DNA from: Paraburkholderia aromaticivorans
GTDB lineage: Bacteria > Pseudomonadota > Gammaproteobacteria > Burkholderiales > Burkholderiaceae
DNA: 64,000 nucleotides
Direction of reading: 5' to 3'
NCBI RefSeq assembly: GCF_002278075.1
Contig: NZ_CP022989.1
Span: 3,224,001 to 3,288,000, forward strand
Shown: one piece after another, positions 28,086-36,698 of the stretch
How the letters are laid out: each line of letters starts with the position of its first letter
Position numbering within the stretch: the stretch's first letter is position 1
Program-made: the position numbers and the translations under genes
Notes under the pieces: generated by a model
Seen by the model: the letters and a program-made list of their open reading frames with translations, nothing else
The model's database searches: none
Told to the model about the DNA's origin: nothing

Positions 28086-28909
28086 CCGTACCCGAGATAT
28101 TGAATCGGCCGGCCGCCACCGCGCCGGTCCGCGACGGCGCGCGCATCGACGTGCGCCACGTCAGCCATCGATTCGCGCTGCGTGGCGCCGCGTTGCCCGT
28201 ATTGCAGGACGTGAGTTTCGCCGTCGAGCCGGGCGAGTTCGTCGCGCTGCTCGGTCCGAGCGGCTGCGGCAAGTCCACCTTGCTGCGGCTGGTCGCCGGC
28301 CTCGATACGCCGACCCAGGGCAGTGTGCAGGCCGACGGCGTCGCGATCACCGGTCCCGATCCGTCGCGCGTGGTGGTGTTCCAGGATCCGACCTTGTACC
28401 CGTGGCGCACGGTGCGCGGCAACGTCGGCGTCGGCCCGCAGGCGCAGCGCCGGGGCGTGGCGCGCCGCGGCGGCGACGAGGACGCGCGCGTGCGGCAACG
28501 CATCGACGCGGCGCTGGAACTGGTTGGCCTGACTGAATTCGCCGAAGCCTTTCCGCATCAGCTGTCGGGCGGCATGGCGCAGCGTGTGGCGCTGGCGCGC
28601 GCGCTCGTCAACGACCCGGCGCTGCTGGTGCTGGACGAACCGTTCGGCAAGCTCGATTCCCTGACGCGCATCCGCATGCAGAACGAACTGGCGCGACTCT
28701 GGCAGGATGCGCGGTTCTCCGTGCTGCTGGTGACGCACGACGTGGAAGAGGCGCTGTTGCTGGCGAATCGCGTGATCGTGTTGAGCGAGCGGCCGGCGCG
28801 GGTGATCGCCGAAGTGCGCAACGACGCGCCGTATCCCCGCCATCGCGACGACCCGAAGCTGGTGGCGCTGCGCCGCGAGGTGCTCGGCCAGCTTGGTCTG
28901 GATACCTGA
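28079..28909 (+). CDS. ABC transporter ATP-binding protein (SsuB/TauB type)
   Basis: Walker A GPSGCGKST, Q-loop FQDPTLYPWR, signature LSGGMAQR and Walker B LLVLDEPFGKLD. 276 residues with a short Arg-rich insert after the Q-loop (RRGVARRGGDED). Partner of the overlapping permease. Confidence 0.92.
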   Translation: MVAVPEILNRPAATAPVRDGARIDVRHVSHRFALRGAALPVLQDVSFAVEPGEFVALLGPSGCGKSTLLRLVAGLDTPTQGSVQADGVAITGPDPSRVVVFQDPTLYPWRTVRGNVGVGPQAQRRGVARRGGDEDARVRQRIDAALELVGLTEFAEAFPHQLSGGMAQRVALARALVNDPALLVLDEPFGKLDSLTRIRMQNELARLWQDARFSVLLVTHDVEEALLLANRVIVLSERPARVIAEVRNDAPYPRHRDDPKLVALRREVLGQLGLDT

Positions 28910-28950
28910 ACGAATATAACGATCGACAAACGACCTGAGGAAGACTCACC

Positions 28951-29988
28951 ATGAATCCCTACGAAGAAGCCCCGCCGAACCCGGCTCGCCGCGCGTGGCT
29001 GTGCAAGACGGCGTGGAGCGCGGGCGCCGCGGCGCTGGGCGGGGCGGTGCTGATGCCGGGCCCGCCGGCCTTCGCGCAAACGCCGCAGGCTCCGCTCAAG
29101 CCGCTCAAGCTTTCCTGGAATGCGGGTGCGATCTGTACCGCGCCCGTGGCCGTGGCGGTGAAACAGGGTTTTTTCGAGCGTCACGGCTTGCAGGTCGAAC
29201 TGGTGAATTTTTCCGGTTCGACCGACCAGCTGCTGGAAGCGATCGCGACCGGCAAATCGGACGCGGGCGTCGGCATGGCGCTGCGCTGGATCAAGCCGCT
29301 GGAGCAGGGCTTCGACGTGAAACTGACCGCCGGCATTCACGGCGGCTGCATGCGTTTGCTGGCCTCGCGGGCGTCGGGCATCGTCGATGTGGCGGGGCTG
29401 AAGGGCCGCACGATCGGTGTGAGCGACATGGCGAGCCCGACCAAGAACTTCTTCGCCATCGTGTTGAAGAAGATCGGCGTGGATCCGGAGCGCGACGTGA
29501 ACTGGCGCCAGTATCCGGCGAACCTGCTGGGCGAGGCGTTGAAAAAGGGCGAAGTGCAGGCGATCGCCGATGGCGACCCGACCATCTGGTCGATCCGCGA
29601 GTCCGACCACCTCTACGAAGTGTCGAACAATCTGTGCGGCGAATACCAGACGCGTTCGTGCTGCGTGCTCGGTGTGCGCGGTTCGCTGGTGCGCAAGGAT
29701 CGCCCCACCGCGCAGGCGTTGACCCAGGCGCTGCTCGAAGCCACCGAGTGGACGGCGAATCATCCGGACGATGCCGCCGCGATTTTCTCGGTCTACACGC
29801 CGTCCGCGAACGTGGGTCAACTGAGCGCGATGCTCAGGAGCCACACCGATCGCCATCATCCGGTGGGCGACGCGTTCAGGAAGGAAATCTCGCTCTACGC
29901 GGACGACCTGAAGACGGTCGGCGTGCTCAACAGCGGCACCGACTCGAATCGCCTCGCCGAGCGGGTGTTCTCGAATGTGCTGGCTTAG
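28951..29988 (+). CDS. ABC solute-binding protein (NMT1/SsuA/TauA group)
   Basis: 345 residues. The N-terminus has an Arg pair before a hydrophobic segment (ARRAWLCKTAW...PPAFA), so a Tat-like or Sec signal is likely. Conserved segments AVKQGFFERHGLQVELV and LKGRTIGVSDMASPTKNFF fit the aliphatic sulfonate/nitrate binding group. It precedes a SoxCD-like sulfite dehydrogenase pair by 9 nt, linking import of a sulfonate with oxidation of the sulfite released. Confidence 0.9.
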   Translation: MNPYEEAPPNPARRAWLCKTAWSAGAAALGGAVLMPGPPAFAQTPQAPLKPLKLSWNAGAICTAPVAVAVKQGFFERHGLQVELVNFSGSTDQLLEAIATGKSDAGVGMALRWIKPLEQGFDVKLTAGIHGGCMRLLASRASGIVDVAGLKGRTIGVSDMASPTKNFFAIVLKKIGVDPERDVNWRQYPANLLGEALKKGEVQAIADGDPTIWSIRESDHLYEVSNNLCGEYQTRSCCVLGVRGSLVRKDRPTAQALTQALLEATEWTANHPDDAAAIFSVYTPSANVGQLSAMLRSHTDRHHPVGDAFRKEISLYADDLKTVGVLNSGTDSNRLAERVFSNVLA

Positions 29989-29997
29989 CGGCGGGGC

Positions 29998-31278
29998 ATG
30001 ATGTCGTTACGTATCCCAGAGCCGGACACGCCGCCGTCGCGAGGGCGCCGTCGGTTGCTCGGCCGTCTGGCGGCCGGCGGTCTCGCCGTTTCCCACGCCG
30101 CGACGGCAAGCGAACTGCTCAAGCCGCTCGAGGTCGCGCCTTCGAGCCGCGCGCCCGGTGCGCCGATCCTCGAGCATCCTTATGGCGTGCCGTCGCCGCA
30201 CGAGGCGACCGTGGTGCGTCGCAGTGCGCGCGCGTGGCCGCTGCCCGGCGCGGCTTCGTCGATGACGCCGCTTGCCGATCTGCACGGCACGCTCACGCCC
30301 AACGGTCTGGTCTACGAGCGCCATCACGCCGGCGTACCCGACATCGATCCCGATCAGCACAGGCTGGCCGTTCACGGCCTCGTGCGCACGCCGAAACTAT
30401 TCACGATGGACGACCTGCTGCGCCTGCCGTCCGAATCGCGGGTTCATTTTCTCGAATGCTCCGGCAATACCGGCAACGAATGGAACGGTCCGAGCGGCAT
30501 GCCGCTGCAACTCACACACGGCCTGCTGTCGTGCTGCGAATGGACCGGTGTGCGCTTATCCACGCTGCTGGAAGAGGTGGGCGGGTTGTCGGCCCCCGGT
30601 AAAGCAACCGGCGGCGGCTGGTTGCTCGCCGAAGGCGCCGATGCCGCCGCGATGACGCGCAGCTTGCCGCTCGATCGTATTCTCGAGCGCGCGCTGGTGG
30701 TGTATACGCAAAACGGCGAACGCCTGCGCCCGGAGAACGGCTATCCGCTGCGGTTGATCGTTCCCGGCTTCGAGGGCAATACTAACGTCAAGTGGCTGCG
30801 CCGCCTGAAGGTGGTCGACGCGCCGTTGCAAACCCGCGAGGAAACTTCGAAATATACGAGCCTGCTCGCGAACGGCACCGCGCGTCAGTTCGCCTTCGAA
30901 ATGGACGCGAAGTCGGTGATCACGCGGCCGTCGCCTGGCCATCGCCTCACCACGCATGGCTATTACCCGATCACCGGGCTTGCCTGGTCCGGACGCGGTA
31001 CGATCCGCAAGGTCGAGGTATCGACCGATGCCGGGGCGACATGGCGTGCCGCGCGTCTTGTCGGCGCCATCCACGATCGCGCGCTGACGCGTTTCGAGGC
31101 GGACTGGCGCTGGGACGGAGGCGCTGCGGCCATTCTCTCGCGCGCTACCGACTCGACCGGCTATGTGCAACCGACGCGCGCCGAACTCGTTGCCGCGCGC
31201 GGCCTGAATTCCCAATACCACTACAACGCGATCCAGCAATGGCGCGTGGACGAGCGCGGCGAGGTGCGCAATGCGTGA
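29998..31278 (+). CDS. SoxC-like molybdenum sulfite dehydrogenase subunit
   Basis: Oxidises sulfite (or a sulfane sulfur) at a molybdopterin centre in the periplasm. Tat-type N-terminus RRRLLGRLAAGG. The molybdenum ligand is Cys154 in FLECSGNTGNEW, followed by the sulfite-oxidase dimer domain (WSGRGTIRKVEVSTDAG). 426 residues, the size of SoxC. It overlaps the cytochrome gene by 8 nt, as soxC and soxD do. No soxXYZAB genes lie in the window, so a stand-alone sulfite dehydrogenase serving the sulfonate importer is the simplest reading. Confidence 0.88.
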   Translation: MMSLRIPEPDTPPSRGRRRLLGRLAAGGLAVSHAATASELLKPLEVAPSSRAPGAPILEHPYGVPSPHEATVVRRSARAWPLPGAASSMTPLADLHGTLTPNGLVYERHHAGVPDIDPDQHRLAVHGLVRTPKLFTMDDLLRLPSESRVHFLECSGNTGNEWNGPSGMPLQLTHGLLSCCEWTGVRLSTLLEEVGGLSAPGKATGGGWLLAEGADAAAMTRSLPLDRILERALVVYTQNGERLRPENGYPLRLIVPGFEGNTNVKWLRRLKVVDAPLQTREETSKYTSLLANGTARQFAFEMDAKSVITRPSPGHRLTTHGYYPITGLAWSGRGTIRKVEVSTDAGATWRAARLVGAIHDRALTRFEADWRWDGGAAAILSRATDSTGYVQPTRAELVAARGLNSQYHYNAIQQWRVDERGEVRNA

Positions 31279-31858
31279 GCGCCAACGGATGCCTACGCCG
31301 GCGCGCATGGTGCTGGCCGCGCTGCTGCCGGTCGCGGTGCTTGCGGTGCTTGCGTCCTGTGCATCGACCACGGCGGTGGTGCGAAACGACGGCGCGGCGC
31401 ACGACATCGGTACGCCGCTCACGGATCAGGACCTCGCCGCATGGAACATCGATATCGCGCCGGATGGACGCGGCTTGCCCGCGGGCAGCGGCGATGTGGC
31501 GACCGGCGCACACGTGTTCGCCACGAAGTGCGCGGCGTGTCACGGCGCGCAGGGCCAGGGTGGCCTCGGCGACGCGCTGGTGGGCGGGCAGGGCACGCTG
31601 GCGAGCGCGAAGCCGAAGCGCACGGTGGGCAGCTACTGGCCGTATGCGACGACCCTCTTCGACTATATCCGCCGCGCGATGCCCTACAACGCGCCCGAGT
31701 CGCTTTCCGCTGACGAGGTCTATGCGGTGAGCGCGTTCCTGCTCAACCAGAACGGCATCGTTGCGGCGAATACGCGGCTCGACGCGGCGTCTCTGCCGCG
31801 CGTGGTGATGCCCAATCACGGCGGATTCGTGACCGATCCCCGCCCGGGCCGGTTGTGA
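31271..31858 (+). CDS. SoxD-like c-type cytochrome, lipoprotein
   Basis: One haem site C87-A-A-C-H91, with a later RRAMPYNAPESL segment whose Met can be the sixth ligand, as in SoxD. The signal ends L-A-S-C, a lipobox, so it should be membrane-tethered. 195 residues, shorter than the two-haem SoxD of Paracoccus. Electron acceptor of the overlapping SoxC-like protein. Confidence 0.88.
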   Translation: MRERQRMPTPARMVLAALLPVAVLAVLASCASTTAVVRNDGAAHDIGTPLTDQDLAAWNIDIAPDGRGLPAGSGDVATGAHVFATKCAACHGAQGQGGLGDALVGGQGTLASAKPKRTVGSYWPYATTLFDYIRRAMPYNAPESLSADEVYAVSAFLLNQNGIVAANTRLDAASLPRVVMPNHGGFVTDPRPGRL

Positions 31859-32135
31859 TCGGTTCGCGCCGATACCTGGCGGGATCGGGCGCCACCGCTT
31901 GATCGTTTGATGGCCCGGGCGATCACGGCCGGCCCCCTCGCGTCGCTCCGCGACGCATACCACGACCCGGGCCGATGATGCCCGCCGTCGTTGTAGCAGC
32001 TATTCAGTTCCCCATGCGATGCAGGCTCCCCGACACTGGTCTTGTGCCGTCCACAAGCGCGGTCCGTTCGGAAAGCGAAATAGTGGACTTTCATCGTCGC
32101 GGCACGCTAACCGTGTCCTTTCGTGGGAGAGCCGT
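31859..32135. other. Non-coding region before the toxin-like gene
   Basis: 277 bp with no convincing ORF. It should hold the promoter of the following effector-like gene. I looked for a Ralstonia/Burkholderia hrpII box (TTCG-N16-TTCG) and found TTCG tetramers only at wrong spacing. Confidence 0.4.
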
Positions 32136-35100
32136 ATGGAAATAAGCCGTACTCACGCACCAGCCTATGTGGCGGAAATGCGCGACCCGCCGAACCGGAA
32201 TTCGCCACGCGCGGATACGGTGAGGCGGTCGCAGAAGAGACCGTCTGCGCGCGTCGCCAGTCAGCCGCGACTCGCCGGCACCGACCCCGCGCCCGCCTCG
32301 ACCCTCTCCCGCATTCGGCGCGGCGGCGTACTCGGCACGTGCGGTGCGCAGTCCGAGTTCCGCGAGTGCCGCGGCGGCGACGCATTGAAGGAAACGGCCG
32401 AGTCGTATCAGCGGTTCGATCAGTACGATCGCCGGCGCACGCGCGGGGCGAGCGGCCGGGGAACCTGCGACGGCCTCGTTCGCGAGGCGATGCGCCGCAT
32501 CGACCGGAGCGACCCGCTCGACCCGGCCGACGGCGGGAACACGCCGGACCTGCGATCCGCTGTCAACCGCATCTCGATCGACGCGGATTCCCGCTCCGCC
32601 GCCAGCCGGGACATGTTCGATCGGATCGATCTGTTTCAGGAGAACGGGTCGGCACTCGCCCTCAGGCGGTATGCGCAGGGTCGCGTCGATACGTTCGATG
32701 AAACTCAGGATCGCGCCCAGCGCATCGCCACCTTGATGAGCCGTATCCACGACGGGATGCAACCGGGCGACATCGCGCACTTGCGGTTCGACCGGCTCTC
32801 CACCCGTGACGGGTCCCGCCACGGCGGCCATGCCATGCTGCTCGAGCGGGAAGCCGACGGCAGGTATACCCTGTTCGATCCGAACAACGGCGCATTCGTG
32901 TATCGGAACGAGGAAGCCATGACGCACGCCCTGACGGGGTATCTGAACTCCGCGTACAACGAAAGAGGGTTCGGTCTCGTGCCCCACAGCATCGAGATCC
33001 ATCGGGCGCCGCAGCCGCGCGGGCGCGTAGCGGCTCCCCCGCAGCCGCTGGTGCCGCCCGCCCCCTCGCCGGAACCTTATCGGTCTCGCCTGTATGCGGC
33101 CACCGCGCGCGAGCGGAACACATCGGCGCAGGACCTTCGTTCCACGACCACGAGCGGCCCGGGCGCGATAGCCGATGCCGGCACCGGTATGGCCGTCGAC
33201 GCGCTCGTCAATGTTGCCAGTGGCCATGTCGCAAACCTGGCAGGTGCTTCAGCCGATCTGGGCGAACGGCTACGCAACCCGCCGACGCGTCAAGCCGCAA
33301 TCGATGAGATCCACGGCCTGCAGGCTGCGAACCGGTATTCGGTGGTGTCGACGGTGCCGAACCATATCAGGCACGAAGGCCAAAGCAATATTCGAAACGC
33401 CGCCCAGTTGGCCGACGATCTCGATCAGCACTTCGGGCATCCCTATGTCCGCGACAACAGCTTGCGGGGCTATGACGACGACTTCGTCGAAATCCGTTTC
33501 ACGTCCCGCGCCAATCCGGCTGACGACGGGACGACCCGCGCGCGAGGCAGCGTCGCCTGCGGAGATCCGGCGGTGATCGTGCAACGGATCAATCCGTCCG
33601 CGAACTATCTGAATGACGCGTACCAGATCTACGATCCGACGGCCGGCGTATTCAGCTACCGGAATTTTGCCGATATGTCGTCCGCGATCAGCAGTCGGTA
33701 TGGTTCCGAGTACCCGGAAGAGGGCGACACCGACCATGCGAGCACCACGTGGTTTGCCAATCTGAAGCGAAGCCGGCCGGTGCACGGCGCGAGCCAGGCG
33801 GAATTCGTCGTCGCGGCAGAATCGCCGATCAACAACGTCACGTTGGCCGATATCGCGGAGGCGCACCACGTGGCCGTGCCGCCCCTCACTCTGCCGCCTG
33901 AGCCTGACATGGGGCGGCTCGGCATGCCTCGCGAAGAGGTCAGGAAACGGTCTGCCGACACGCCACAAGCCTCGCCTCACACCGTGCTGTTCCGCCCGTC
34001 TACCGTGACGCCCGAAGCGTTGAAGGCACAGGGCGGTTTCAGCATGGAGAGCACGCCGCTGAAAGACGTGAGTCTTGCCATGCACAATTTCGACGTCGGT
34101 GCGGATCCGTCAGCCGTCGATTCAGCAGGCTATCTCGGCACGTTCGAGCGTGGCAGCGTGGCGCGGGAGCGCCTCGCGTCCGGGTCGAACGACGGGTACA
34201 TCTACCGGGTGGCGCCGACACCGAACATGGTGGATGTCGACGGAAGTCTCGGCGCGGGCGCCCGTGACCCGCAGACCCACGAACAGGCAGCGATGGGACG
34301 TATCGACTACACGCAGATCGTGGGATGGCAGCGCATGCAGGACGGCAGATTGCAGCCGTTCGTCGCCAATCCGGATTACCGCTGGGATATCTATAACCAG
34401 ACGCGAACGGCCGGTGCCCAGCCGCAACTGGCGCGCTATCCGGTCGACAGTCCCGTGTGGAACGACAAGCGTCACAGCCCGTTCATGTCACGCGTCTCGT
34501 ACGACGGCAAACCCGCGGTGCCGAGGCCCGATCAGGATCCGAATCGCACGCAGGCCGAGTTCTACGATCATGCGCGCTCACAGGTGGAGTATCTCGCCGG
34601 CCGGCAAGCGCGGCGCCTCGACTATCGCGGCCCGCTGACCCTGTGGGGATACGGCGATGCCAGATGGCAGACCAAGCTGTACGCCGGCGACAAGGGCGAC
34701 GTTTACTTCGATTATTCGCGCCGAGCCGACGTGCCGGGCAACACTACCCAATTCGTCATGGGCGACGATGGCCGTTTTCACCTCGCCGGCGACAACAACC
34801 GGGTGCTTCGCGTGGATAACAGCGGCTACCTTTACACCGGTGCGGCGCCGTCCGCGCGAACCAATCGCAACGGCGTTTTCGAATACGATGGAAAGCACCT
34901 CATTCATGCCGAGGATCGCAAGTTTCTCAGTGTCGGCAAGTATTCTTTCTATCCCTATGTCACGAGAGAAAACCTGGGTAGCCGATCCGAATGGGGCATG
35001 ACCGGTTTTGACGGCAAGCCGGTCACGCCGCCGCCAATCAACATGCACACCTTCTGGAGCAGCACCGCGGGCAACCGGTTCCAGCTCTACGAGTTCGCGA

Positions 35101-35507
35101 AGAATCCGGATTCAGCCTTGCCGCCGGGTACGACGCGATTCGTCACGCAAGTGCCCGGCATCGAGCGGTGGGACAACCTTCTCGACTACGTCCGCAAGTG
35201 GACAGCGAAAGGGGTCGGCAAGACGGCGAAATGGCTGGCGGACGAGAACGCCGCCTTGCTGTTCAAGGATGGCTATTGCGTCGTTGCCGACGGGCCGAGT
35301 CAGCTCGAAGCGCGCAGGCTCGACGGCAAGCTCGTGTGGCGCGTGACCATCGACCCGGCAACGCACAAGGCCCGCGCTCAACGCCTGCGCGCGCTCAAGT
35401 CCAACTACAGGATTCCTGGGCTCACCTGGAGCAGGATCAGCGCGGATGAGGCGAGGAATCGGCAGCTGCAACGTATGCTCAAGAGCCACTACGACCTGCG
35501 CGGCTAG
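32136..35507 (+). CDS. Multidomain effector/toxin: YopT-like cysteine protease plus cholera-toxin-A-like ADP-ribosyltransferase
   Basis: 1123 residues from the ATG at 32136 (GGGAGA upstream). Domain 1 (about 85-275) looks like a peptidase C58 (YopT/AvrPphB): Cys111 in GRGTCDGLV, His232 in RHGGHAMLLE and Asp248 in LFDPNNGAF. Cys-to-His is 121 and His-to-Asp 16 residues, near YopT's 119 and 16. Domain 2 (about 395-530) repeats the Asp signature (YDPTAGVFSYRN) but has Pro where His is expected, so it seems inactive. Domain 3 (about 612-760) resembles cholera/heat-labile enterotoxin A: Arg620, YIYRVAPTPNM from 688, Glu716, QIVGW ending at 731; the first Glu of ExE is Thr714 and STS reads G-T-F. 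The last 340 residues are unrecognised. No signal peptide; no immunity-like gene follows. Confidence 0.8.
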   Translation: MEISRTHAPAYVAEMRDPPNRNSPRADTVRRSQKRPSARVASQPRLAGTDPAPASTLSRIRRGGVLGTCGAQSEFRECRGGDALKETAESYQRFDQYDRRRTRGASGRGTCDGLVREAMRRIDRSDPLDPADGGNTPDLRSAVNRISIDADSRSAASRDMFDRIDLFQENGSALALRRYAQGRVDTFDETQDRAQRIATLMSRIHDGMQPGDIAHLRFDRLSTRDGSRHGGHAMLLEREADGRYTLFDPNNGAFVYRNEEAMTHALTGYLNSAYNERGFGLVPHSIEIHRAPQPRGRVAAPPQPLVPPAPSPEPYRSRLYAATARERNTSAQDLRSTTTSGPGAIADAGTGMAVDALVNVASGHVANLAGASADLGERLRNPPTRQAAIDEIHGLQAANRYSVVSTVPNHIRHEGQSNIRNAAQLADDLDQHFGHPYVRDNSLRGYDDDFVEIRFTSRANPADDGTTRARGSVACGDPAVIVQRINPSANYLNDAYQIYDPTAGVFSYRNFADMSSAISSRYGSEYPEEGDTDHASTTWFANLKRSRPVHGASQAEFVVAAESPINNVTLADIAEAHHVAVPPLTLPPEPDMGRLGMPREEVRKRSADTPQASPHTVLFRPSTVTPEALKAQGGFSMESTPLKDVSLAMHNFDVGADPSAVDSAGYLGTFERGSVARERLASGSNDGYIYRVAPTPNMVDVDGSLGAGARDPQTHEQAAMGRIDYTQIVGWQRMQDGRLQPFVANPDYRWDIYNQTRTAGAQPQLARYPVDSPVWNDKRHSPFMSRVSYDGKPAVPRPDQDPNRTQAEFYDHARSQVEYLAGRQARRLDYRGPLTLWGYGDARWQTKLYAGDKGDVYFDYSRRADVPGNTTQFVMGDDGRFHLAGDNNRVLRVDNSGYLYTGAAPSARTNRNGVFEYDGKHLIHAEDRKFLSVGKYSFYPYVTRENLGSRSEWGMTGFDGKPVTPPPINMHTFWSSTAGNRFQLYEFAKNPDSALPPGTTRFVTQVPGIERWDNLLDYVRKWTAKGVGKTAKWLADENAALLFKDGYCVVADGPSQLEARRLDGKLVWRVTIDPATHKARAQRLRALKSNYRIPGLTWSRISADEARNRQLQRMLKSHYDLRG

Positions 35508-35740
35508 CGCGGGAGCTGCCTGAGGCGTCAGAGACGGCCGTGACCGGCGCATCCGCGCACGGGAGGCGCAGGGCAGCGCACGGGACGCTTGGGGCCGCAA
35601 CGCGTTAGAACATCGGCTTTATCACTCCAGCAGATATCCGTATCGGATTTGCTTCGTTGCCGGCGCGCGCATGCGCCGGTAAATTCGGCTGACTGCGCCC
35701 GTGCCGGCGTGTTCCGATCCGATTCGACGACGAGTGTCCT

Positions 35741-36649
35741 GTGACGACTGCCTTTGCATCTACCGACGCCGGCGCTGCTGGCCTTGCCCACCGTGCCCAG
35801 CACATCGAGATTCGCGCGTTCGACGGCCCCGTCGGCGCGGAAGTGCTCGGCCTCGATCTCGGCCGGCCGCTGAGCCAGGACGATTTCGACCGTATTCACC
35901 GCGCGCACCTGGACCATCACGTGCTGGTGTTCCGCGATCAGCGCATCACCCCGGATCAGCAGATCGCTTTCAGCCGCCGCTTCGGTCCGCTGCAGATCCA
36001 CGTGCTGCACCAGTTCCAGTTGCAGGGCCATCCCGAGGTGCTGGTCGTCTCGAACATTGTCGAGAACGGCCAGCCGATCGGTCTGGGCGACGCCGGGCAT
36101 TACTGGCATTCGGATCTCTCGTACAAGGAGAAGCCGAGCCTCGGTTCACTGCTGCATGCGCAGGAACTGCCTTCGGAAGGCGGCGACACGCTGTTCGCCA
36201 ACATGCATCTGGCGTGGGACACGCTGCCCGCGCATTTGCGCGCCTCGGTGGAAGGACGCTCGGCGGAACACACGTATCTCGCCAAATACGCCGAGCTGCA
36301 AAAGCGCAGCCCGTGGCGTCCGAACCTTTCCGCCGAGCAGATCGCCCAGGTCAAGCCGGTGGTGCACCCGATCGTACGCACGCATCCGGAGACCGGACGC
36401 AAGGCGCTCTTTGTCAGCGAGCATTTCACGACCCGCGTGATCGGCATGCCGGAAGAAGAAAGCCAGTCATTGCTGGAGGAAATTTTCGCGCATAGCGTGC
36501 GCCCCGAGCATCTGTACCGGCATCAGTGGGCCGAACACGACATGGTGTTCTGGGACAACCGCTCGCTGATGCATCTCGCGGCCGGCACGCCCGATCATCT
36601 GCGCCGCAAACTGTATCGCACGACTATTGAAGGCAACGTGCCGTTCTGA
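35741..36649 (+). CDS. TauD-family Fe(II)/2-oxoglutarate dioxygenase
   Basis: Triad H123-S-D125 (WHSD) and H278 (RSLMH), with the 2-oxoglutarate Arg in RRKLYRTTIEG. 302 residues from a GTG start. It precedes an ABC importer gene set by 50 nt on the same strand, so it probably releases sulfite from the imported sulfonate or acts on a related substrate. It is clearly diverged from the other dioxygenase in the window at 17251. Confidence 0.88.
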   Translation: MTTAFASTDAGAAGLAHRAQHIEIRAFDGPVGAEVLGLDLGRPLSQDDFDRIHRAHLDHHVLVFRDQRITPDQQIAFSRRFGPLQIHVLHQFQLQGHPEVLVVSNIVENGQPIGLGDAGHYWHSDLSYKEKPSLGSLLHAQELPSEGGDTLFANMHLAWDTLPAHLRASVEGRSAEHTYLAKYAELQKRSPWRPNLSAEQIAQVKPVVHPIVRTHPETGRKALFVSEHFTTRVIGMPEEESQSLLEEIFAHSVRPEHLYRHQWAEHDMVFWDNRSLMHLAAGTPDHLRRKLYRTTIEGNVPF

Positions 36650-36698
36650 CGGCAACGTGGCCCGTTTTCACCACTCTCATACGCTGACCGGAGTTCCG

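Noticed and set aside
28995..30602. 535-codon ORF across the binding protein and SoxC-like genes
   Set aside because: Out-of-frame shadow; both overlapped genes have strong family motifs.
29998..31858. Complete Sox thiosulfate-oxidation operon
   Set aside because: Only SoxC- and SoxD-like genes are present; no soxX, Y, Z, A or B in the window.
31859..32135. hrpII box upstream of the effector-like gene
   Set aside because: TTCG tetramers are present but never 16 nt apart.
35508..35740. Immunity gene after the toxin-like gene
   Set aside because: Only 233 bp and no plausible ORF with a start site on the same strand; the next gene is a dioxygenase.
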